NCBI GenBank assembly: GCA_030538155.1
Contig: JAUNUN010000005.1
Location: 1-64,000 of the forward strand
DNA length: 64,000 bases
Reading direction: 5' to 3'
From: a bacterium
Lineage (GTDB): Bacteria; Desulfobacterota; Desulfobulbia; Desulfobulbales; Desulfobulbaceae
Positions 49,093 to 59,435 of this stretch are shown here, one piece after another. Positions within the stretch are counted from its first letter, which is position 1. Every line of letters begins with the position of its first letter. The position numbers and the translations under genes are program-made. The notes below the pieces were generated by a model that saw only the letters and a list, made by a program, of their open reading frames with translations, was not told where the DNA came from and ran no database searches.

Positions 49093-49716
49093 TCAACTAT
49101 GCTGCTTGGGCGGCCCTTGTACAATCATATCGGCAATCGTCAGCCGTATCTTGGCGTAGTGCGGCCGTCCTGCTCCCAAAAGCCGCTGCTCCACCAGCAC
49201 CAGTCGTCGAAACAGTTCGGTTCTTTCCATGGCCGGGGCCATTTCTGTCTTGGGGTAGCGCTCTTGCACCATCTCCTGACAACGAAAACAGCCGGGAAAA
49301 CGCTGCCTGCTTCCATTTGGGCTGGTGAGTGTAGCCGGTACGCCGTGGCTGCGGCAGATTATCAGACGATGCCGATACAGCCTGCACCGGCCCGCCTCAT
49401 TGAGCGGGCACATAATCTGCGGTCGTCTGCCTTCAGCCAGGGCCGACCTGCTTGCTTCGACATACTCTTGGGCACGGCGGCGGATCGCTTCCAAACTGGT
49501 CGGGTCAAGCTCCTTCAAGCCCTGCCGGAGGTAGGCCCATTCGCTATAGGTATAGTGGAGAAAGTAGGAATCGCAGCAGTTGTCCGGGCAGTTGTCGCAA
49601 GTAAGGCCAATGGCCGTGGCCACGGTGTCATAACCGTTTGCCATGGCCGTGTAGATGGCCTCCAGCTCTTGGGCCAGTTCCGGCGGCAGTTCCAATTCAC
49701 TTGTTGCCTCACTCAT
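49093..49716 (-). CDS. YkgJ-type cysteine cluster protein
   Basis: 207 residues. LTCDNCPDNCCDSYFL is the CxxCxxxCC cluster near the N-terminus, followed by CPLNEAGRCRLYRHRLIICRSHG, which has the C...C...C pattern of the family, and FPGCFRCQEM. These probably bind metal or an Fe-S centre. Exact role unknown. Its ATG overlaps the stop of the AMMECR1 gene (ATGA), so the two are coupled. Confidence 0.82.
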   Translation of the reverse strand: MSEATSELELPPELAQELEAIYTAMANGYDTVATAIGLTCDNCPDNCCDSYFLHYTYSEWAYLRQGLKELDPTSLEAIRRRAQEYVEASRSALAEGRRPQIMCPLNEAGRCRLYRHRLIICRSHGVPATLTSPNGSRQRFPGCFRCQEMVQERYPKTEMAPAMERTELFRRLVLVEQRLLGAGRPHYAKIRLTIADMIVQGPPKQHS

Positions 49717-50315
49717 AACCGGCCTTCTCCCGCTTCCTCAAAACTTTGCACCTGGTAGCGCTGATAGGAAATACCGCCCTTTTTCCAGGCCTCAGCGCTC
49801 AGGCCTGCCTTGCGGCAGAGCGCTGCGAGAAAATCCGGAGCCGCCGGCAGTTGCTTCCATACCTGGGGCAAAAAGGTGGCACGACTGCCGCCCGAGCCTT
49901 CCAAAATAAGGCCGTCCAAGCCCGGCTCCAACTGCCTGAGCAAGTCGTTTGTGTCGCTGTATGGCAACGCTTGCGGCGGGCTCAAGACGGAAATTTCAAT
50001 CTGCACTGTTTCCAGTTCTTCCAGGCTCAGGGGCGGAAAGCGCGAATCGTGCAGGGCAGCATTGACGGCATTGCGGCGCACACTGGCGGCCAGGCTTTCC
50101 ACGGCAACAAGCGAGCCGATGCAGCCGCGCAGGGCCTGTCTTTTCTTCAGGGTGACAAAGGCGGCCCGCTTTTCCTGAAAAACAGGATCATCCGCAAGCG
50201 GCCCCTCCTGCATCGCGCCCGGTACTTGCAGGGCCTGGCGGATTGCTGTTCTGGCATAGGCCAAAAGCTCCTGCTGCTCTGTGGAATTGAGCAGGAACTG
50301 TTTTTCCGTACTCAT
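49713..50315 (-). CDS. AMMECR1-domain protein (AmmeMemoRadiSam system protein A type)
   Basis: 200 residues. The AMMECR1 core is visible: AAFVTLKKRQALRGCIGSL (with the conserved LRGCIG), NAALHDSRFPPLSLEEL and VQIEISVLSPPQALP. GAGG precedes ATG 50315. In many genomes the family goes with a Memo protein and a radical SAM enzyme; neither is adjacent here, only the cysteine-cluster protein. Function unknown. Confidence 0.9.
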   Translation of the reverse strand: MSTEKQFLLNSTEQQELLAYARTAIRQALQVPGAMQEGPLADDPVFQEKRAAFVTLKKRQALRGCIGSLVAVESLAASVRRNAVNAALHDSRFPPLSLEELETVQIEISVLSPPQALPYSDTNDLLRQLEPGLDGLILEGSGGSRATFLPQVWKQLPAAPDFLAALCRKAGLSAEAWKKGGISYQRYQVQSFEEAGEGRL

Positions 50316-50579
50316 ATTTGCCTCATCATTTCCGCCCTCATTTGGGAAAAAACCGTCTTTGCCGTCACCATGACTCAAACCCTGCACTGTACTGCGCTGA
50401 TCTCTGCTGTCAACCGAATGCACAACCAGAACTTACGACACACTGGGCAATCTGCCGCAGCCATAAACCCGGTGTAACTGGGTCAGGGAAGGTATTGTTT
50501 TTTTCCCCTGCAGACAGTACCTTTCCGAAACAGTATTGCAGATACATTTGTACCCATTTTTCGCACGAGGAGAAACAAT

Positions 50580-51446
50580 ATGCGCTGGCAAAATCAACGA
50601 AGATCCGACAACCTGGAAGACCGGCGCGGCTCCCGCATGTCGGGCCCGGTCAAGGGCGGGGGCATAGGCCTTTTACTGCTCGCTTTGGTGGGTATGTATT
50701 TTGGTATTGATCCGGCCCTGATCATGAACATCGGCGGGGCCTTGCAGCAATCCGGCCAATCCACCGAACAAAGGGGCCCGGTGCAGGAAAGCGCCCAGGA
50801 ACAGCAGTTGCGCGAATTTGTGGCCGTGGTACTGGCCGACACCGAGGACAACTGGAACAGTATCTTCCAGGCCAACAACAAGCGGTATCAGGAGCCGAAA
50901 CTGGTGCTTTTCCGGGATGCGGTGCAATCAGCCTGCGGCTTTGCCCAGGCCGCCATGGGCCCCTTCTACTGCCCGGCCGACCAGAAGGTCTATATTGATT
51001 TGAGCTTTTACGAAGATCTGAAAAACAAGATGAACGCGCCCGGCGACTTTGCCCAGGCCTATGTTATTGCCCATGAAGTCGGCCACCATGTGCAGAACCT
51101 TCTCGGCATCACCGATCAGATGCAGACCATGCGCCAACGCGTTTCCCAGACGGAATACAATCAGCTTTCCGTGCGCCTGGAACTGCAGGCAGACTGTTTT
51201 GCCGGCATTTGGGCCCACAATGCAGACCGCACCAAGAACTTGGTTGAACCCGGCGATATCGACGAGGCCCTGAACGCGGCCAGCCAGATCGGTGACGATC
51301 GTCTGCAGAAACGCCAGCAGCGCGGATACATCACGCCGGATTCCTTTACCCATGGCACCTCGGCTCAGCGGGTACATTGGTTTCGGCGCGGTTATGAAAA
51401 GGGCAGCCCCGAGAGTTGCGACACCTTTAACACGCCTAATATTTAA
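50580..51446 (+). CDS. neutral zinc metallopeptidase, YpfJ family
   Basis: 288 residues. One transmembrane helix near residues 28-50 (GGGIGLLLLALVGMYFGI) anchors the protein; the rest is probably periplasmic. The zinc site HEVGHHVQ is near residue 165 with a downstream Glu in LQADCFAGIWA. The PADQKVYIDLSFYEDL segment and C-terminal GYEKGSPESCDTF are family marks. GAGGAGA precedes the ATG. Substrate unknown. Confidence 0.93.
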   Translation: MRWQNQRRSDNLEDRRGSRMSGPVKGGGIGLLLLALVGMYFGIDPALIMNIGGALQQSGQSTEQRGPVQESAQEQQLREFVAVVLADTEDNWNSIFQANNKRYQEPKLVLFRDAVQSACGFAQAAMGPFYCPADQKVYIDLSFYEDLKNKMNAPGDFAQAYVIAHEVGHHVQNLLGITDQMQTMRQRVSQTEYNQLSVRLELQADCFAGIWAHNADRTKNLVEPGDIDEALNAASQIGDDRLQKRQQRGYITPDSFTHGTSAQRVHWFRRGYEKGSPESCDTFNTPNI

Positions 51447-51505
51447 GAGTCTAAGCGTCTGAGTAGCTGATTGCTGCTTGACTGCTGAAAATCAATGAGC
51501 GTATG

Positions 51506-51538
51506 AAAGGGCTTGGCATGTGCCGGGCCCTTTTTTAA
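51506..51538. terminator. bidirectional terminator
   Basis: AAAGGGCTTGGCA / TGCCGGGCCCTTT with a two-base TG loop (two T-G pairs in the stem), followed by TTTAAT; converging transcripts of the peptidase and LEA14-like genes end here. Confidence 0.85.
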
Positions 51539-52059
51539 TCGCCCGTAAAGCTCTCCCGCAGGCGCTGCCAGGACAATTCCCCCTTGCTGGTAAAGTCCTT
51601 TTTTACTTCAAAGCCGTGCACATCCAGAATGACCGTGCCCTCTAGGGCATATTTTGCGGGGTCATCCATCCGTACTCCAGCTTGCAGCAAACGGGCCAAA
51701 GCCCCGGCCATATCCACCGCCGAACTGTACACACTCACCGGCACCATGGTACTACTGTAGGCCTCGATGCGCTGGTTGCTGTCGGTCACGCCGCGGGCAA
51801 AAGGCCTGCCGTCGAGCGTCAGGTTGCAGGTAATGGCCTTGAGGTCAATGGCCACATCATTAGGATTCATCACCCGCAGTTGCAGCAAAAAGGCATTCTC
51901 CAACAGCCCGGCCTGCTGCACCTGAATATCGGCCACCGAAATTTTCGGACTCTCGCGCAGGCCGTATAACGCGGCGCAGCCGCCGGCACCGCTTATCAGA
52001 AACAGCAGTACAAGTAGATGCAAGCAGCGTACGATGCTCTTTTGCGCCATGTTCACCAT
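51535..52059 (-). CDS. LEA14-like (LEA type 2) lipoprotein
   Basis: 174 residues. A signal segment HLLVLLFLISGAGGC ends in a plausible lipobox cysteine. The body is a single LEA14/WHy beta-sandwich domain (LLENAFLLQLRVMNPNDVAI, ITCNLTLDGRPFARGVT, VPVSVYSSAVDMA). Such proteins are thought to be stress-related; the substrate is unknown. Start at ATG 52059 follows GGAGGAAA. Confidence 0.82.
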   Translation of the reverse strand: MVNMAQKSIVRCLHLLVLLFLISGAGGCAALYGLRESPKISVADIQVQQAGLLENAFLLQLRVMNPNDVAIDLKAITCNLTLDGRPFARGVTDSNQRIEAYSSTMVPVSVYSSAVDMAGALARLLQAGVRMDDPAKYALEGTVILDVHGFEVKKDFTSKGELSWQRLRESFTGD

Positions 52060-52195
52060 GCTTTCCTCCAAGGTTGATCGGCATCAAAAACGCATCTGTA
52101 GCCGCCGCAGAGGCAGGCGTCAAGAGGGCAAGCGATCCTTGATTTTTCCCCGCAGGCACGGTACAAATGCCAAGTTATTGCACCGCCCAATGCAC

Positions 52196-52284
52196 GGAGG
52201 AGTGCCGGAGAGGTTGATCGGGACGGTCTCGAAAATCGTTGTGGGGGCAACTCCACCCAGGGTTCGAATCCCTGCTCCCCGCCA
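52196..52284 (+). tRNA. tRNA-Ser (CGA), acceptor stem irregular
   Basis: Type II tRNA with long variable arm. The anticodon loop CTCGAAA gives CGA (UCG codon), the T-arm is CAGGG TTCGAAT CCCTG, and G-CCA is encoded. The 5' acceptor GGAGGAG meets only six bases on the 3' side (CTCCCC), so A3 is bulged or one base is missing. It is otherwise a good tRNA-Ser. The accessory island begins just downstream. Confidence 0.88.
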
Positions 52285-52318
52285 TATCCAATTCCAGAGA
52301 CATCTGGTAACTTACATA

Positions 52319-52352
52319 GACCCGCTACCAATCACGGTTAGCGGGTTTTTCT
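52319..52352 (+). terminator. terminator downstream of tRNA-Ser
   Basis: ACCCGCTA / TAGCGGGT (8 bp) around CCAATCACGGT, followed by TTTTTCTT. Confidence 0.85.
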
Positions 52353-52612
52353 TATTCGATGCAATTCAAAGTAATCCGTTGGCAACCGAAGCACATGGAG
52401 TCATATTTGGAGATATACTTCCTTTTCAAAAGGGAGATACCTCCAATCTCCTACAGTTTGGAAATTCCGTGCTTTTTTCGGTCTGCCGGGACAATCTTAA
52501 AAGATGCCCTCATCCGCTGGGGGTACACCGGGGTATATTCTACTGCTCAGATGAATGCCCATGAAGTCGACCGATCGACGGACTGCATCTTGAGCTTCCA
52601 CCTGCAGGCAAT

Positions 52613-53230
52613 ATGCGCCGGCGCTACAAGTATCTTTTGTTGACGGTGTTTATCAACTCGCCTACTGTGCCGGCACCGGACAAATCAAAACGCGACAAGA
52701 GCGGAACAATGCTTGTCTGGTTTGCCGGGGAGATGCGTGTGAAAAAATACTTTATCTATGTCGTTGAAGCAGACTCGCCTACTCTTTTTGAAGGTATTGG
52801 TTTTGCAACGATTTCCCGAAAAGAGTACTCGGATTTTCTTGCTCGGATCGCCGACCAGGGCGTCTTAAGCTCAATATTGGACAGTCAGACATTCCAATGC
52901 ACCACCTGCCGTACCTATTCACTGCCGGCAAAGGCTTTATATCGGGCAGCGAGTATCATAGAAAAAGATGATCCGGTTGCTGAAATTCTCGCTATAACAC
53001 TGTGCTTGCGGACGGAGTTGAGCAGCGGGGATTTATCTCTTTTAGAATTACCTCAAGAGATTATTGAAAAGCTATTTGACGATCCTGAAGAGTCCGCGAA
53101 CGTGCAGGCTGCTGTTTCAGAAGGCAAGTACTTTATGAATAACGGCGAGGTTTTCCTCCTGCCATATGATGAGTGCTTTTTTGTTTTCAACAAGAAATGC
53201 CGTTGCAACCGCTATGTACATGCGTGTTGA
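52613..53230 (+). CDS. hypothetical protein at island start
   Basis: 205 residues, no recognised family. It has pairs of cysteines (FQCTTCRTYS near residue 105 and NKKCRCNRY near the end) that could bind zinc. Base composition is A+T-richer than the flanks. The start is doubtful: ATG 52613 lacks a clear site, while a GTG at 52739 has GGGGAG upstream. The same frame continues upstream past a TGA at 52562-52564 into residues that read like protein (FYCSDECP), so this may be the 3' part of a longer interrupted gene. Confidence 0.55.
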   Translation: MRRRYKYLLLTVFINSPTVPAPDKSKRDKSGTMLVWFAGEMRVKKYFIYVVEADSPTLFEGIGFATISRKEYSDFLARIADQGVLSSILDSQTFQCTTCRTYSLPAKALYRAASIIEKDDPVAEILAITLCLRTELSSGDLSLLELPQEIIEKLFDDPEESANVQAAVSEGKYFMNNGEVFLLPYDECFFVFNKKCRCNRYVHAC

Positions 53231-53284
53231 TGCAGTCTTTTATTTATTTCACCAAGACCAGTACAGTAAAGGGAATATACCGTC

Positions 53285-55342
<2,058 letters not shown>

Positions 55343-55358
55343 CGGGGCAAAGTCGGAT

Positions 55359-56123
55359 ATGCGTGCGAACAACCTGCATATGCTTCTTGTGGAAATCGAT
55401 GCGGCCAAGGCCCGGCTTGATGCCCTGCGCGCCGGCAACAACCCCGCCCTGGTTCATGCCCTGGATATCGAATACACCTTTGAAAGCAACCGGATTGAAG
55501 GCAATACCCTGAGCTTGCGGGAAACAGGCCTTGTTATTGACAAGGGCCTTACCGTTGGCGGTAAATCCATGCGCGAACACCTGGAAGCAATCAATCATTA
55601 CGAGGCTGTTCTGGTGCTGCGCGATCTGGTGCGGGCAAAAACCGCATTGAGCGAATCGCTTTTGAAGCAATTGCACGGCCTTATTTTGCGCGGCATTGAC
55701 CGGGAAAATGCCGGATGTTACCGGAGCAGTTCGGTGCTGATTGCCGGTAGCCGCCATACTCCTCCTCAGGCCTGGCAGGTGCCTATACTCATGGAGGAAT
55801 GCTTCCGATTCTATGCCGTGCAGCGGGAGAACCTGCACCCCGTGCAACTGGCCGCAGAGATGCACGAAAGGATTGTCACCATTCATCCCTTTATTGACGG
55901 CAATGGCCGGACTGCCCGGCTGGCAATGAATCTTATCCTCCTGCAACATGGCTACCCCATAGCCAATATCCCCGGCGATACCGAGAACCGGCTGGCATAC
56001 TACGCGGCGCTGGAAGCAGCCAATCTGGAAGGAAACAAAGAACCCTTTATCCTGCTGATCGGCAGAATTGTTCTTGCTGCCGTCAATCGCCTGCTGGAAT
56101 TGAGCCATGGAGAGAGGGCATGA
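55359..56123 (+). CDS. Fic-domain protein, class II AMPylase type
   Basis: 254 residues. The Fic motif HPFIDGNGRTAR is intact at 176-187; its His and the Asp/Asn/Arg set transfer AMP (or another nucleotide part) from ATP to a hydroxyl side chain. An N-terminal inhibitory motif SNRIEGN (43-49, Glu47) matches class II Fic proteins, in which the helix blocks the gamma-phosphate site. The gene is squeezed between mod and res: 16 bases after mod, and ATGA overlap with res. Target unknown; its place suggests a link to the R-M system, as regulator, toxin or second defence arm. Confidence 0.93.
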   Translation: MRANNLHMLLVEIDAAKARLDALRAGNNPALVHALDIEYTFESNRIEGNTLSLRETGLVIDKGLTVGGKSMREHLEAINHYEAVLVLRDLVRAKTALSESLLKQLHGLILRGIDRENAGCYRSSSVLIAGSRHTPPQAWQVPILMEECFRFYAVQRENLHPVQLAAEMHERIVTIHPFIDGNGRTARLAMNLILLQHGYPIANIPGDTENRLAYYAALEAANLEGNKEPFILLIGRIVLAAVNRLLELSHGERA

Positions 56124-58135
56124 AACTGCACTACGACGCCAACCTGATATATCAGCAAGAGGCCATAGCAAGTGTTGTCGATTTATTTGCAGGTAGTGAG
56201 AGCTTGGGAGCCGCGCTGATTGAGGATTTCACCAGGAAGGACGCTACCCTGTGGAATGAACTGGGAATGTGCAATGGCTCCCTTCTCCCTGCGGATGAGC
56301 TGTTGAAAAATCTGCATAAGGTGCAGGCGCGCAACCAAATTCCAAAATCTCCGGCGCTCATTGGAGCGGTTGGGGACTACAGCTTTCCGAACTTTTCGGT
56401 GGAGATGGAAACCGGCACGGGCAAGACCTATGTTTATCTGCGCACGATCTTCGAGCTGAACAAGAAGTACGGTTATAAGAAATTTATCATCGTTGTGCCG
56501 TCGGTAGCCATCCGCGAAGGCGTTACCAGCTCTATCAAGGCAATGCGGGAGCATTTCAAGGCCCTATACGACAACCTTGTCTTTGATCATTTCGTGTACA
56601 CTTCAAAAGACTTGAGCCGCGTGCGTCAGTTTGCCGTGGGCAATGAAGTGCAAATAATGGTCATCAACATCCAGGCTTTTCAAAAGGATGCCGGCGAGGC
56701 AGTCGATTACAATGATTTGACCGATGCAGAACGCAAGAAATTGAACATCATCCACCAAGAGCAGGACAGGATGTCGGGCCGTCGCCCCATCGAATTTATC
56801 CAGGCCTGCCATCCCATTCTGATTATCGACGAACCGCAGAGTGTTGATACCACTCCAAAGTCACAGAAGGCTATCGGCAATCTGCAACCGCTCTTTGCCT
56901 TGCGTTATTCGGCAACCCATATCAATCCGTACAACCTTCTTTATCAACTCGACCCGGTGCGCGCTTTTGACATGCGCATCGTCAAACGTATTGGGGTTGT
57001 GGATGCAAGCGGCGGCCAGGATTTCAATCAGACCATGGTGCGGCTGGATGCAGTGGGCTACTGGCCGAAAACAGCAAAGACCCCGAAGGCGAAGGTCACG
57101 CTCTTTGAAAATACGCCGAACGGGCCCCGTGAAAAACAACTCACGGTCAAGCACGGTACCGATCTGGCGCAGCAGACCAACAGAACTGATTACGAAGGCT
57201 ACCTAGTCACCGCCATCAGCGCAGAACCGGACAACGAATATATTGAGTTCCAGAACGGCAAGCTCGTTCAGTTGGCCCAGGAATCAGAGGGCATGGCTGA
57301 TGAACGACTGAAGAGTCAACTACGCCAGACCATTGAACAGCACTTTGCCAAGGAAAGGAGTTTGAAGGGTAAAGGCATCAAGGTGCTTTCGCTCTTTTTT
57401 ATCGACCATGTGAAGAGTTATCGGAGCTACAACGAGGACGGCAGCCGTAAAAAGGAAAAACTCGCTGTCTGGTTTGAGGAGCTTTACAACGAAATCAGCT
57501 CCCTGCACATGTACAAAGGGTTGATTCCTTTTGCGGCTGAGGAAGTTCATGAAGGCTATTTTTCCTCGGACAAAAAGAAGGGAAAGGTTGTCCGGGAGCT
57601 GGATACCTCCGGCCGCACAGTCAAGGATGATGAGACCTACGCCTTGATCATGACCGAAAAGGAACGGCTGTTACGCTTGGATGAGCCTCTTCGTTTCATC
57701 TTCAGTCATTCCGCCCTGCGGGAAGGCTGGGACAATCCCAATGTCTTTCAGCTTTGTACCTTGCGGGAAATGGGTACTGACCGGGAGCGCCGTCAGACCA
57801 TTGGCAGGGGGCTGCGCCTGCCGGTCAATCAGGACGGACAACGTGTCGATGATGAGCAAATAAACAGGCTGACCGTTATTGCAAATGAGTCTTTTGAGAA
57901 TTTTGCCCGAGGATTGCAAGCAGACATAGAGGCGGCAATTGACCCCAGCGGCGGCTTTAAGTTTGGCAGGTTGACGCCTTTGGCCTTTGTCCCGCTCTTA
58001 AATCCTGAGGGCACAAGCTCTCTTTCGCCCGAACAGTCACAGAAGCTGTGGAGTCATCTGCAGGAACAGGGCATCATAGATCAGGCGGGAGATTTCACCC
58101 AGCTCTTCACTCCCGATGCCCCGGCTTTTCCCTGA
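56120..58135 (+). CDS. res: type III restriction enzyme Res, N-terminal part (frameshifted)
   Basis: Superfamily 2 helicase/translocase portion, 671 residues. Walker A VEMETGTGKTYVY is near residue 95, the Walker B motif ILIIDEPQS near 235, LRYSATH follows, and motif VI RRQTIGRGLRLPV is near 560. The reading frame ends at TGA 58133-58135 after FTPDAPAFP, in the middle of a conserved region; the continuation is in the -1 frame. A typical Res is about 950-1000 residues. As written the protein has no nuclease domain. Confidence 0.9.
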   Translation: MKLHYDANLIYQQEAIASVVDLFAGSESLGAALIEDFTRKDATLWNELGMCNGSLLPADELLKNLHKVQARNQIPKSPALIGAVGDYSFPNFSVEMETGTGKTYVYLRTIFELNKKYGYKKFIIVVPSVAIREGVTSSIKAMREHFKALYDNLVFDHFVYTSKDLSRVRQFAVGNEVQIMVINIQAFQKDAGEAVDYNDLTDAERKKLNIIHQEQDRMSGRRPIEFIQACHPILIIDEPQSVDTTPKSQKAIGNLQPLFALRYSATHINPYNLLYQLDPVRAFDMRIVKRIGVVDASGGQDFNQTMVRLDAVGYWPKTAKTPKAKVTLFENTPNGPREKQLTVKHGTDLAQQTNRTDYEGYLVTAISAEPDNEYIEFQNGKLVQLAQESEGMADERLKSQLRQTIEQHFAKERSLKGKGIKVLSLFFIDHVKSYRSYNEDGSRKKEKLAVWFEELYNEISSLHMYKGLIPFAAEEVHEGYFSSDKKKGKVVRELDTSGRTVKDDETYALIMTEKERLLRLDEPLRFIFSHSALREGWDNPNVFQLCTLREMGTDRERRQTIGRGLRLPVNQDGQRVDDEQINRLTVIANESFENFARGLQADIEAAIDPSGGFKFGRLTPLAFVPLLNPEGTSSLSPEQSQKLWSHLQEQGIIDQAGDFTQLFTPDAPAFP

Positions 58136-59106
58136 ATCTTCCGCCTGCCTTTACCGGCATGGATGAAGCGGTTATTGGCCGGATGAGACGCTTTCTGCCC
58201 CGTGACTTTGTACGTAATAACAAAGACCGCGAGAAGGTCAGCTATATGAAACGGGTGGAGTTGAACCCGGATTTCAAGGTATTGTGGGATAAGATCAGCC
58301 AAAAAACTCGGTATTCGGTGGAGTTTCAAACGGCGGAACTGGTACAGCGGGCAGTCGCTAAGATTAGCGCCATGGCGGAAATCAAAAAAGTACGGATTGA
58401 GATCACCAAGCGCGATTTGGATGTCAAGGAATCGGGCCTGGAAGGCGGGCAAATTACCCTTAACCGCACCTATACCATCACCAATAAGCGGCCGCTGCCG
58501 GACATCCTCGCCTTTCTGCAAAGAGAGACCGAGTTGACCAGGGGCACCCTGGTGGAAATTCTGGAAAAGTCCGCTCGCTTGGCCGACTTCAGCACCAACC
58601 CGGTGGTCTTCATGACCGAAGTGGCCAAGTTAATGAACCGGGCATTGCATGAACTGATTATAGACGGCATCAAGTATGAACCGATAGCCGGTCAGTTCTA
58701 CGAAATGCGTCTTTTTGAGGAAACAGAAGTTAAGGAGTATTTGACCCGGATGTACCGGGTGCGGAGTAAGGACACCCGCACACCCTATAACTACATTGTT
58801 TATGATTCCGGCGTAGAGCATGAAGTGGCCAAACGCCTGGATACCGATGAACGGGTGAAGTTTTTCTGCAAACTGCCCCGTTGGTTTAAGGTGACAACGC
58901 CACTTGGAGATTACCACCCGGACTGGGCGGTGGTAGTGGAGGAGGAAGAAAAGCTTTATCTGGTTCGTGAAACCAAGAGCACACTCGATCGTGACAAAAG
59001 GCGGGAGAGTGAGAACAAAAAGGTAGACTGCGGCAAGGCCCATTTTTCCGCGCTTGGCGTGAATTTTAAGGACGTTACCGATATTCACGGCTTGCTGCAG
59101 CCATGA
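58048..59106 (+). CDS. res: type III restriction enzyme Res, C-terminal part
   Basis: Continues Res from about 58130 (FSLNLPPAFTGMDEAVIG). The PD-(D/E)xK nuclease domain is at the end: GDYHPDWAVVVEEEEKLYLV then RETKST (Asp, Glu, Lys). There are no further stops before 59106. No good ribosome binding site lies near the shift, so separate translation is doubtful. Adding one T to the TTTT run at 58126-58129 would join both parts into a protein of about 995 residues. Confidence 0.85.
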   Translation: MESSAGTGHHRSGGRFHPALHSRCPGFSLNLPPAFTGMDEAVIGRMRRFLPRDFVRNNKDREKVSYMKRVELNPDFKVLWDKISQKTRYSVEFQTAELVQRAVAKISAMAEIKKVRIEITKRDLDVKESGLEGGQITLNRTYTITNKRPLPDILAFLQRETELTRGTLVEILEKSARLADFSTNPVVFMTEVAKLMNRALHELIIDGIKYEPIAGQFYEMRLFEETEVKEYLTRMYRVRSKDTRTPYNYIVYDSGVEHEVAKRLDTDERVKFFCKLPRWFKVTTPLGDYHPDWAVVVEEEEKLYLVRETKSTLDRDKRRESENKKVDCGKAHFSALGVNFKDVTDIHGLLQP

Positions 59107-59187
59107 ACTGGAATGCTACTGGTATTCCTGGGGGAATTTGAGCAGGCTGCCAAGACAGTCTATTGAAAAAATCCACCCACCTCCAAG

Positions 59188-59415
59188 CTTTTCAAGGATT
59201 TGACCGACTGGTTCAACTGGTACAACGCAGGTAGAAAACACACATCGCTTGACAAACAAACACCCGACACAGTGTATTACCGGACTGCGGAGCCATTGAA
59301 GCCGGAAACAACAAATAAATCGGTTCATTGCTTATGCCCATGTCTCAAAAACCGCAACCACTTCAATTCTGCCAATCAGGCGCATGAAGCCTGTAGACAT
59401 AGAGGGACGCCTTAA
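59188..59415 (+). pseudogene. IS3-family transposase C-terminal fragment
   Basis: DWFNWYNAGRKHTSLDKQTPD followed by TVYYRTAEP matches the last part of IS3 OrfB proteins (WYNxxRxHxSLxxxTPDxxY). Only about 30 conserved residues remain, with no N-terminal catalytic region upstream. Its 3' end runs into the dispersed repeat (59297-59366). It marks the right end of the island. Confidence 0.7.
59297..59366 (+). repeat. dispersed repeat, copy B
   Basis: The longest copy. Its first half (59297-59335) matches inverted copy A at 43309-43271; its second half, from CGGTTCATTG through GCCCATGTCTCAA to GCAACCAC, matches copy C at 62869-62916. Confidence 0.7.
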
Positions 59416-59435
59416 CCGGACATTACTGAGATACA

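Noticed and set aside
52562-52580. Selenocysteine codon and SECIS at the TGA
   Set aside because: The following hairpin is too small and lacks the usual apical loop; a nonsense mutation is simpler.
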